Of a DNA stretch of 5,368 bases, positions 1 through 4,760 are shown one piece after another. Each line of letters opens with the position of its first letter. Position 1 is the stretch's first letter. The translations under genes were made by a program, and so were the position numbers. Location: positions 1 to 5,368 of the forward strand of contig JAIRMO010000054.1 of NCBI GenBank assembly GCA_031258625.1, read 5' to 3'. The notes below the pieces were generated by a model. That model searched no databases. It was not told the origin of the DNA and saw nothing but the letters and a program-made list of their open reading frames with translations. This stretch comes from Spirochaetaceae bacterium. GTDB taxonomy: Bacteria > Spirochaetota > Spirochaetia > Treponematales > Breznakiellaceae.

Positions 1-59
1 TCCCATTTCCGCCGCAGTTTTTCCACTACGGCTTCCTTTTCCAACTTTTCCCCTCTCAT
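1..59 (-). CDS. Start of an unidentified protein, cut by the window edge
   Basis: Only the first 19 codons are visible, reading leftwards from an ATG at 59 and beginning MRGEKLEKEAVVEKLRRKW. The peptide is charged and probably helical. The ATG lies 7 nt after the stop codon of the preceding minus-strand gene, which suggests a two-gene operon. A second start is possible: the bases AGAGGGG lie just before an in-frame TTG at 44-42 and would make a good ribosome binding site, giving a protein that begins MEKEAVVEK. No family can be named from so little sequence. Confidence 0.5.
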   Translation of the reverse strand, partial: MRGEKLEKEAVVEKLRRKW

Positions 60-66
60 GTGTTCA

Positions 67-399
67 TCATATCATGATTTTAAAATCGTGTGTGGTGGTT
101 GTTTTTGGGAGAATCCTTAGCGGATAATTCTGTAAATCCATTTTTTCCCAAGCGTCCCACTGTTCCTGGAAAACAGTTTCATCAAAAAAACTAAAACCCA
201 CATATTTTTCATAAGCATTTAATTTTAAAGGATATCCCCACTCCGAAATCTCCGCTGGCGAGTCGGAATCACTGTAAGGCCCGTTGACAGGGACTTCAAT
301 AGTCCCCGGTTCGGCAGCGTCGTTACCCGACGCATCACCTTGTTCAAGGGCGGACGCATCCTCATCCGTAGGACCGGTATCTACATCCGCTATATCCAT
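67..399 (-). CDS. Acidic hypothetical protein, possibly the remnant of a longer broken gene
   Basis: The open frame gives 110 residues from an ATG at 399. Residues 1 to about 50 are rich in Asp, Glu, Ala, Ser and Thr, as in a disordered or linker segment. Residues 52-110 are more ordered in composition, rich in Trp, Tyr and Phe (for example EISEWGYPLKL and QEQWDAWEKMD). No signal peptide, membrane segment or known motif is seen, and I do not recognise the family. The chosen ATG has no clear Shine-Dalgarno sequence. In the same frame an ATG at 480 would add MNYSSYVNWLLPTPDL, then a TAG at 432-430, then ten sense codons, so the true gene may start at 480 and be interrupted by a nonsense mutation. 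The DNA is AT-richer than the rest of the window, which may mean transfer or weak constraint. It is followed by the gene starting at 59. Confidence 0.4.
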   Translation of the reverse strand: MDIADVDTGPTDEDASALEQGDASGNDAAEPGTIEVPVNGPYSDSDSPAEISEWGYPLKLNAYEKYVGFSFFDETVFQEQWDAWEKMDLQNYPLRILPKTTTTHDFKIMI

Positions 400-496
400 C
401 GATGTCTTGGTTTCTGTAATATTAGAATACTACAAATCCGGCGTTGGTAGCAACCAGTTTACATAGGACGAGTAATTCATAGCTATCCATATATTA

Positions 497-505
497 AGTA
501 TAACA
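497..505 (-). promoter_or_regulatory. Possible extended -10 promoter for the left minus-strand genes
   Basis: On the minus strand the bases TGTTATACT form an extended -10 element (TGn followed by TATACT). The region upstream is T-rich (runs of T around 508-528) with no good -35 hexamer. Transcription would begin near 490, just before the ATG codons at 490 and 480. It is a short match in AT-rich DNA, so chance is a real possibility. Confidence 0.25.
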
Positions 506-551
506 GAAAAAATAAATCGAAAAAAAACCCTGTTTGTGGAGTACGCCGCCA

Positions 552-620
552 ATACCGGACATTTCCGTATCTGCCGCCTGGGGTCTGACCCCATACCCTA
601 TATATGGGTATACCATATAT
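552..620. repeat. Cluster of nested palindromes containing the GGGTCTGACCC element
   Basis: Four inverted repeats lie side by side. ATACCGGA and TCCGTAT (552-570) pair over 7 bp with one bulged base. TGGGGTC-T-GACCCCA (579-593) is a perfect palindrome around one base. ATACCC and GGGTAT (593-611) pair across a 7-base loop. ATATATGG and CCATATAT (600-620) pair across 5 bases and compete with the previous stem. The second element shares its core with the repeats next to the transposase-like gene, so it is probably a stray copy of that family. Confidence 0.55.
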
Positions 621-752
621 ATCTCAAATACGCGGCCTCCCCCGTGTAAGAGGGATGAACCCGTAGAATCGTCTGCCGCCTGGTTACCGTGGTCATTGCG
701 GGGAAAAAGGTTTCCGCGGGAACCGCGCAAGGGATTGGAGCGGAAAGCCCGG

Positions 753-775
753 TTTCCGGCGCTCTGCGCCGGAAA
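753..775. repeat. Perfect 10-bp hairpin with a 3-base loop, REP-like
   Basis: TTTCCGGCGC and GCGCCGGAAA are exact reverse complements separated by TCT. Neither side is followed by a T-run, so it is not an intrinsic terminator. A smaller hairpin, CGCGG-GAA-CCGCG, sits at 715-727. The strong stem about 35 bp upstream of the operon promoter could be a repeat element, a protein binding site, or a block to transcription arriving from the left. Confidence 0.5.
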
Positions 776-810
776 TGCGCCCAAAATTACTGGTGCCAGG
801 CATTATTCCC

Positions 811-839
811 TTGACAGATTTATAAAAGAATGGTATAAA
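811..839 (+). promoter_or_regulatory. Strong sigma-70 type promoter for the nickel transporter operon
   Basis: The -35 hexamer TTGACA (811-816) is a perfect consensus match. After exactly 17 bp comes the -10 hexamer TATAAA (834-839), one base from consensus, preceded by TGG, which gives the TGn extended -10. The predicted start of transcription is about 846. It points at the operon beginning at 1012, leaving an unusually long leader of about 165 nt. The near-consensus match suggests that control is exerted by a repressor or in the leader rather than through weak promoter strength. No NikR-type operator (GTATGA-N16-TCATAC in enteric bacteria) is visible. Confidence 0.75.
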
Positions 840-850
840 AAACTATCCGC

Positions 851-958
851 ATGAAGCGCCTGAACGGGGTGTGCCTTCAGGTTATCCGCAGAAGGTTGAT
901 CCCGGGAACTGAAGTTCCACGTTCCATTCATATTTCCACGAAGGGATTCGCAGGGTAA
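851..958 (+). CDS. Possible 35-codon leader peptide ORF
   Basis: An ATG only about 5 nt downstream of the predicted transcription start opens a 35-residue frame beginning MKRLNGVCLQVIRRR and ending with TAA at 956-958. It is basic, with no membrane segment or His-rich metal-sensing run. There is no room for a ribosome binding site, so it would have to be translated leaderlessly. It overlaps the leader hairpins at 859-881 and 905-918, so its translation would alter their folding. It may equally be a chance open frame. Confidence 0.15.
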   Translation: MKRLNGVCLQVIRRRLIPGTEVPRSIHISTKGFAG

Positions 959-1000
959 AAGCTCTGTCCGGAGATGAACTCCTAAAAAATCATCGTTATC

Positions 1001-1005
1001 AGGAG
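1001..1005 (+). promoter_or_regulatory. Ribosome binding site of the first operon gene
   Basis: AGGAG lies 6 bases before the ATG at 1012, an ideal Shine-Dalgarno spacing, and fixes the start of the DUF4198 gene. The same bases form the 3' arm of a possible 7-bp hairpin with 977-983. Confidence 0.8.
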
Positions 1006-1011
1006 TTTGGT

Positions 1012-1809
1012 ATGAAAAAGTTATTTGTCCTGGGGGCCGCCCTTATCCTGATGGCCGCCCATCTTTCCGCCCATGAATTTTTTGTAATGCCCGATGAGGT
1101 AAAGGATTACCGCGCCGGCGACACGGTGAAGATCGACGCCCTTTCCACCCACTACTTTACCGTGGGGGAGGAGCTGGAGCCCGTGGAGGTGAACGAGGTT
1201 TATATCGTAAAAAACGGCGTGAAAACCGGGGGCAACCTTCCCCTCACGGCGAACCGCGACCGGCTCTGGTACGAGACCTCTTACCGCTTGACCGACGACA
1301 CCCCGGTGATCGTGGTGGGCAACCGTATCGGGGGATTTTACTGCCTCTTTACCGATGGAGGGTATGCCGACGGCACCCGGGCCGAAGCCGCGGCCGCCAA
1401 TCCCGGAAAAACCGTGGGAACCGCCCGGTACTTCGCAAAGTATTCAAAGCTCTACCTCAATCCCAATACCCGGGACACGACCTTTAACCGGCCCCTGGGA
1501 CATACCCTGGAGATCATCCCCCTGGAAAATCCGGCCCAGTACCGGAACGGTTTCCGGCCCCGGTTCCGGGTGTTGTACAATGGACAACCCCTGGCAAACG
1601 CGGAAATCGCCGCGACCTACGATTATTACAACTATAAAACCGAAAACGCCTATGCCCAAACCGAAAAGACCGACGCCAAAGGGGAGGTTCAGTTCCGGAT
1701 CACCAATCCCGGTATTTGGTTAGTCCGGATCAGCGATACCCGCAAGTCCGCCTATCCCGGTACCGACGAAGACAACAACGCCGCTATCCTGGTGTTTACC
1801 GTCAAGTGA
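1012..1809 (+). CDS. nikK: Secreted DUF4198 protein, NikK-like accessory subunit of a nickel ECF importer
   Basis: The 265-residue product has a classic signal peptide: MKK, a hydrophobic core at residues 4-16, then LSA before a predicted cleavage after Ala20. The mature protein would begin HEFFVMP, placing a histidine at its N-terminus, a pattern typical of DUF4198 proteins and suited to metal binding. The rest looks like two beta-sandwich segments. The C-terminal one (about 180-265) contains TDAKGEVQF and NPGIWLVRI, characteristic of DUF4198 and related carboxypeptidase-regulatory-like domains. No C-terminal membrane anchor is seen, so it should be extracytoplasmic. DUF4198 proteins are common in nickel/cobalt uptake operons and are named NikK in NikKLMQO-type systems; its exact step (delivery or assembly) is not settled. 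The gene has a strong ribosome site, is first in the operon, and its stop overlaps the next start by 4 bases. The family is a confident call, the K label less so. Confidence 0.8.
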   Translation: MKKLFVLGAALILMAAHLSAHEFFVMPDEVKDYRAGDTVKIDALSTHYFTVGEELEPVEVNEVYIVKNGVKTGGNLPLTANRDRLWYETSYRLTDDTPVIVVGNRIGGFYCLFTDGGYADGTRAEAAAANPGKTVGTARYFAKYSKLYLNPNTRDTTFNRPLGHTLEIIPLENPAQYRNGFRPRFRVLYNGQPLANAEIAATYDYYNYKTENAYAQTEKTDAKGEVQFRITNPGIWLVRISDTRKSAYPGTDEDNNAAILVFTVK

Positions 1810-2306
1810 AAGGAATAGCGAAGGGGGCCCTGCTTTTATGGGCGGGGCTCCTGCTTCCCGGGGGGCTTTTCGCCCACGGGGTCGAGGTTTATGACCTCAG
1901 CGGTTCCGCCGATCCGCCGCCCCTCACGGTACACTTTACGTACAGTACCGGGGAGCCCATGATGTTTGCCAAGATCCGGCTTTTCGCCCCCTCCCGCCCC
2001 GAGACGGAGGTTTTATCCAGCCTTACCGACCGGAAGGGCCGGTTCAGCTTTGTCCCCGACGAGGAGGGGGACTGGATCGTGGAGGCATCCGACAATATGG
2101 GCCACCAGGGGAGCATCACCGTAACCGCCGCCGGTTCCACGGATGCGGCGGCCGCGGAAACCGGGTCTCCGGCAAATTCCGGGGGCAAGACCCCCCTCTT
2201 TATGCGGCTGATCCTGGGACTCAGCCTGATTCTGAATATCTTCGCGGTCTATTATTTTGCGCTAACAAAATTTCCAAAAAAGAGGAACCTCCATGCATAT
2301 CAGTGA
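1806..2306 (+). CDS. nikL: Small secreted, C-terminally anchored protein, NikL-like ECF accessory subunit
   Basis: I start this gene at GTG 1806, which overlaps the preceding TGA as GTGA. This gives 166 residues with a clean signal peptide: MKGIAK, a Leu-rich core, and LFA before a predicted cleavage after residue 23. The open frame extends further upstream, but that extension is basic and would bury the signal. The mature protein would start HGVEVYDL, again with an N-terminal histidine. Residues about 36-115 form a small beta-sandwich (TDRKGRFSFVPDEEGDWIV resembles the end of the DUF4198 domain of the preceding gene). An Ala/Ser/Gly-rich linker follows, then one membrane helix at about 131-153 and a basic cytoplasmic tail (KFPKKRN). 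This signal-domain-anchor layout fits the NikL type of accessory protein, which substitutes for NikN. No separate Shine-Dalgarno sequence is evident, so translation probably depends on coupling with the upstream gene. It overlaps nikM by 14 bases. Confidence 0.7.
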   Translation: MKGIAKGALLLWAGLLLPGGLFAHGVEVYDLSGSADPPPLTVHFTYSTGEPMMFAKIRLFAPSRPETEVLSSLTDRKGRFSFVPDEEGDWIVEASDNMGHQGSITVTAAGSTDAAAAETGSPANSGGKTPLFMRLILGLSLILNIFAVYYFALTKFPKKRNLHAYQ

Positions 2307-2892
2307 AGGGGTCCTCTCGGCGCCGGTCTTGGCCGCGGGCTGGGCGCTTACCGTGGCGGGCCTCGGCGTGGGTTTACGGAAGACCCCAACGGAGGAGCTT
2401 CCCAAAACCGCCCTGGTTTCGGGGGCGCTCTTCCTCATAAGCCTGGTCCATGTACCCCTGGGGCCCTCCAGTATCCACCTGACCTTGCTGGGAATGGCGG
2501 GGGTTCTTTTGGGGTGGAGCGCGATTCCCGCCCTGTTTACCGCCCTGCTCCTCCAGGGACTGCTCCTCCAGTTCGGGGGCTTGTTGTCCTTGGGGGTGAA
2601 CACCGCCGTCATGGGGGCCGCGGCCCTGGCGGGGTACGGGATCTTTCGGGTCCTGCCCCGGCGGTTCTACCTCCTCTCCGGTTTTGCGGCGGGTTTTATC
2701 GCGGTAATGACCGGCGCGGTCCTGGTAACCGCGGCATTGTTTTTCAGCAACGGAAACCTGGCCCTTACCGCGGGGCTTATCTTCGCGGCCAACCTTCCCC
2801 TGGCCGCCGTGGAGGGGTTTATCTCGATGCTGTTGGTTATCTTTTTTGCAAGGACCTTGCCGGATCATGTATTTAGACAGGCTGGAATTTAA
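2293..2892 (+). CDS. nikM: NikM, substrate-binding membrane S component of the nickel ECF importer (CbiM family)
   Basis: The 199-residue product starts MHISEGVLS, the family hallmark: in characterised NikM proteins the N-terminal amine and His2 help bind the metal. A further conserved histidine lies in GPSSIHLTLLG (His62), corresponding to the inner metal ligand of the family; His53 is nearby. GLLSLGVNTAVMG (residues 96-108) is the conserved LGxN motif after the long hydrophobic helices. About six membrane segments are predicted by eye. The length fits NikM/CbiM without a fused NikN domain. It selects the metal ion and passes it through the NikQ/NikO energy-coupling module. The start is fixed by AGAGGA at 2281-2286, six bases before the ATG. 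It overlaps the gene before by 14 bases and nikQ by 26. Cobalt specificity (cbiM) cannot be excluded, but the neighbouring K and L proteins favour nickel. Confidence 0.9.
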   Translation: MHISEGVLSAPVLAAGWALTVAGLGVGLRKTPTEELPKTALVSGALFLISLVHVPLGPSSIHLTLLGMAGVLLGWSAIPALFTALLLQGLLLQFGGLLSLGVNTAVMGAAALAGYGIFRVLPRRFYLLSGFAAGFIAVMTGAVLVTAALFFSNGNLALTAGLIFAANLPLAAVEGFISMLLVIFFARTLPDHVFRQAGI

Positions 2893-3595
2893 AAACGATG
2901 TTTTTATAGGCGTGGACCCCCGCTGCCGCATGGGGGTGGGGGTATGCCTTATCCTCTCCAGTATCACGATTTCACACTCCCTGATCTTGGGCGGCCTTGT
3001 CTTGGGGCTTGGGTTCTGCCTTATCAGGGACATATCCACCGCCCTGCTGCGGCTTATCCCGGTGAACCTCTTTGTCCTTTTCCTCTGGCTGACCCTGCCC
3101 CTGGGCGGCATCGGTTTAAGGGACGCTTTGAAGGAGGCCCTGGTGTACACCCTGCGGATCAACGCCGCCGCCCTGACATATATGGCGGCGATCATCCCCC
3201 TGGGAGCCGGCGGCCTGGCAAACGCCCTGGTAAAATTCCGCTGTCCGGCGAAACTCACCGCGTTGTTTCTTTTAACCTACCGGTATATCTTTGTTATGTA
3301 TGAACGGGTTTTTATTTCGCTGCGGGCCATGTTGATCCGGCAGCCCCGGCAAAACACCCGGGAGCGCTGGGCTTCCTATACCGCGGTATTTGGGACCGCC
3401 CTGGTCGGCGCCGTCCTACGGGCCCAAAAAACCGGTAAGGCCATGGAAGCCCGGGGTTTTAACGGCGTCATCCCGGTAACCCGGAATTTCTCCTGGAAGC
3501 GCCGGGACACCCTCTTCCTCGGGGCCGGCCTTTTTTTGTCCTCCGGCCTCCGGGTCCTGGACAGGTTTTTAGCCGGGACATCATGGAACTTTTAA
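2867..3595 (+). CDS. nikQ: NikQ, transmembrane coupling T component (CbiQ family)
   Basis: From the ATG at 2867 the protein has 242 residues. An in-frame TTG at 2846 would add seven residues (MQGPCRI), but ATG is the better start. The N-terminus YLDRLEFKN...GVDPRCR is typical of CbiQ proteins, followed by hydrophobic helices at about 25-50, 62-80, 95-112 and 127-145. The cytoplasmic coupling region (about 145-200) carries one clear Ala-Arg-Gly motif in KAMEARGFNG (195-197), used by T components to contact the ATPases. The expected earlier partner motif is only loosely kept, as SLRAMLIRQ (151-159). A last hydrophobic segment lies at about 215-230. It links ATP hydrolysis by NikO to movement of NikM in the membrane. 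It overlaps nikM by 26 bases and nikO by 13, and has only a weak ribosome site, so coupling is likely. Confidence 0.9.
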   Translation: MYLDRLEFKNDVFIGVDPRCRMGVGVCLILSSITISHSLILGGLVLGLGFCLIRDISTALLRLIPVNLFVLFLWLTLPLGGIGLRDALKEALVYTLRINAAALTYMAAIIPLGAGGLANALVKFRCPAKLTALFLLTYRYIFVMYERVFISLRAMLIRQPRQNTRERWASYTAVFGTALVGAVLRAQKTGKAMEARGFNGVIPVTRNFSWKRRDTLFLGAGLFLSSGLRVLDRFLAGTSWNF

Positions 3596-4317
3596 GGGTA
3601 ACCGGCCTTTCTTATGGCTACAATAGCCACATTCCCGTCCTTGAGGATATTTGTTTTTCCCTGGGAGAGGGGGGCTGTCTCTGTGTCGCCGGAGCTAACG
3701 GATCGGGAAAATCGACCCTTCTGGAACTTATCGCGGGCTGCATAAAGGGCGCTTCCGGGGAGATCCTGATTCGGGGGGAGCCGGTTACCCGGAAAACCCC
3801 CGGGGAACGGCGGAAAACGGGGATGGTTTTTCAGGACCCGGACAACCAGCTTTTTATGCCCACGATATGGGAGGATGTGGCCTTTGGGGTGATGCACCGG
3901 GGGGTCAGCGCCGGGGAAGGGCGGCAGCGGGCCCTGGCGGCCCTGGCGGCGGTGGGGGCCGAACACCTCGCGGACCGTCCCCCCTATAAACTTTCCGGCG
4001 GGGAGAAACAGCGGGCCGCCATTGCCACGGCCCTGATCCTGGAACCGGAAATTCTGCTCCTGGACGAACCCACCGCCGCCCTGGACCCCCGGGCCCGGCG
4101 GAACATCATCTCCCTGCTCCAAACCCTGGACTGCGCCAAGATCATCGCCGGCCACGACCTGGACATGATGCTGGACCTTGCCGGGGAGACGCTTTTCCTC
4201 CACCAGGGACGGATCGCCGCCCACGGCAAAGCCGCGGAACTCCTCCGGGACGAACCTTTTCTCCGGAACATCGGTCTTGAATTACCCTTGAGTCTCGCTC
4301 CTTGTAAAGACCACTGA
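3583..4317 (+). CDS. nikO: NikO, ATP-binding ECF ATPase (CbiO family)
   Basis: The 244-residue protein contains every motif of an active ABC ATPase: Walker A GANGSGKST (37-45), Q-loop VFQDPDNQLF with Gln84, signature LSGGE (137-141), Walker B ILLLDEP (157-163), D-loop ALDP (166-169) and H-loop His191 in AGHDLD. QDPDNQLF is characteristic of ECF ATPases such as CbiO and EcfA. With only one ATPase gene in the operon it should act as a homodimer that powers the NikMQ membrane complex from the cytoplasm. The length is normal for group I ECF ATPases, slightly shorter than EcfA1/A2 because the C-terminal domain is small. The ATG at 3583 overlaps nikQ by 13 bases. It is the last gene of the operon, and no T-rich intrinsic terminator follows it. 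Confidence 0.93.
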   Translation: MELLRVTGLSYGYNSHIPVLEDICFSLGEGGCLCVAGANGSGKSTLLELIAGCIKGASGEILIRGEPVTRKTPGERRKTGMVFQDPDNQLFMPTIWEDVAFGVMHRGVSAGEGRQRALAALAAVGAEHLADRPPYKLSGGEKQRAAIATALILEPEILLLDEPTAALDPRARRNIISLLQTLDCAKIIAGHDLDMMLDLAGETLFLHQGRIAAHGKAAELLRDEPFLRNIGLELPLSLAPCKDH

Positions 4318-4457
4318 GCCTCCGCGGAACAGAGGCCGGGATTGCGGCCCGTCACGGCTCGGCAACGCTTATCCGGGCACGGGGAGAGGGTCTGACCCCG
4401 ATGTTTGTACACAGACCTTTCCCCGGGGAGTTTCCGGCTGGGGCGGATTGGCGTGGC
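4318..4457. other. Convergent gap downstream of nikO, repeat-derived, no clear terminator
   Basis: This gap lies between the end of nikO and the end of the minus-strand transposase-like gene. A weak stem (GGCCG...CGGCC, 4334-4349) is present but lacks a T-run on either strand. From 4386 onward it is occupied by the first copy of the 55-bp repeat. GGCCGGGATTGC at 4334-4345 is a partial copy of another repeat module. Confidence 0.5.
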
Positions 4458-4760
4458 TTATTCGGGCGCGGGGGCGAGGAGATGGGGGAATATGGGGGGA
4501 AACGCGGCCGGGATTGCCGGTTCCCCAGAAGAGGGTCTGACCCCGATGTTTGGATACAGACCTTTCTCCGGGGAGTTTCCGGCTGAGATGGAGGAGAAAA
4601 CGGCCGGGATTGCCGGTTCCCCATATGAGGGTCTGACCCCGATGTTTGGATACAGACCTTTCCCCGGGGAGTTTTCGGCTGGGGTAGAAATGGGGATTAG
4701 TTCGGAATCCAGGGCGGATTGGCGTGGCTTATTCAGGCACGGGGGCAAGGGTCTGACCCC
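4334..4760. repeat. Mosaic array of REP-like repeats around the GGGTCTGACCCC palindrome
   Basis: Three modules are interleaved. (a) A 55-bp unit starting GAGGGTCTGACCCCGATG and ending TTTCCGGCTG occurs at 4386-4440, 4531-4585 and 4627-4681 with only a few differences. A fourth partial copy, covering the palindrome alone, starts at 4747. (b) A 23-bp unit starting CGGCCGGGATTGCCGG is identical at 4505-4527 and 4601-4623 and partial at 4334. (c) A 39-bp unit starting GGGCGGATTGGCGTGG lies at 4441-4479 and 4712-4750 (36 of 39 identical). Each 55-bp unit contains GGGTC-T-GACCC, an alternative stem GGTCTG...CAGACC, and TCCCCGGGGA in two of the three copies. The structure fits REP/BIME-type elements next to their RAYT gene. 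Confidence 0.8.

Larger units (their letters stand above)
490..810. other. Intergenic stretch with no convincing gene; hairpin-rich, REP-like
   Basis: Open frames cross this stretch on both strands, but their translations look like non-coding shadows, with no ribosome sites and no recognisable protein. It contains several short inverted repeats (552-570, 579-593, 593-620, 715-727 and 753-775) and a 12-bp direct repeat, TCTGCCGCCTGG, at 570-581 and 672-683. One palindrome, TGGGGTCTGACCCCA, shares its core with the repeat array at 4386-4760. I read the stretch as degenerate REP/BIME-type repeat DNA between the divergent left genes and the nickel operon. Confidence 0.5.
846..1011 (+). promoter_or_regulatory. 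Structured 5' leader with a possible ribosome-site switch
   Basis: Between the predicted transcription start and the first operon gene the RNA can form several hairpins. CCTGAA/TTCAGG (859-881) has an 11-base loop. GGAAC/GTTCC (905-918) has a TGAA loop. Near the end AACTCCT (977-983) can pair with AGGAGTT (1001-1007), which contains the Shine-Dalgarno sequence of the gene at 1012. GGAG (970-973) can instead pair with CTCC (979-982) and would free that sequence. Two mutually exclusive stems over the ribosome site are typical of translational riboswitches. I see no cobalamin B12 box and cannot match the NiCo (czcD) consensus, so the ligand, if any, is unknown. Confidence 0.35.

Noticed and set aside
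790..799. CTGGTGCCAG as an operator upstream of the promoter
   Set aside because: The inverted repeat is only 4 bp per arm and is expected by chance.
534..854. A 106-codon plus-strand open frame, and a 96-codon minus-strand frame over 494-784
   Set aside because: Neither has a ribosome site or recognisable protein character. They cross hairpins and palindromes, and the plus-strand frame also runs over the promoter at 811-839. They look like chance frames in repeat DNA.
846..1011. Cobalamin or NiCo (czcD) riboswitch
   Set aside because: I could not find a B12 box or the conserved purine-rich junctions of the NiCo motif. A covariance-model search would be decisive.
1716..1805. Upstream extension of the NikL-like protein from an ATG at 1716
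   Set aside because: The added 30 residues are Arg/Gln-rich, overlap nikK coding sequence and would bury an otherwise perfect signal peptide. GTG at 1806 with a GTGA overlap is better.
2374..3258. Long 294-codon minus-strand frame and other frames opposite nikM, nikQ and nikO
   Set aside because: These are GC-rich antisense shadows of well-supported genes, with low-complexity Pro/Gly/Arg-rich translations.
4318..4385. Intrinsic terminator after nikO
   Set aside because: Only a weak 5-bp stem is seen, with no T-run on either strand.
4334..4760. CRISPR array
   Set aside because: Repeat spacing is irregular (145, 96 and 120 bp), units are 55 bp with internal palindromes, the intervening sequence is itself repeated, and no cas genes are present.
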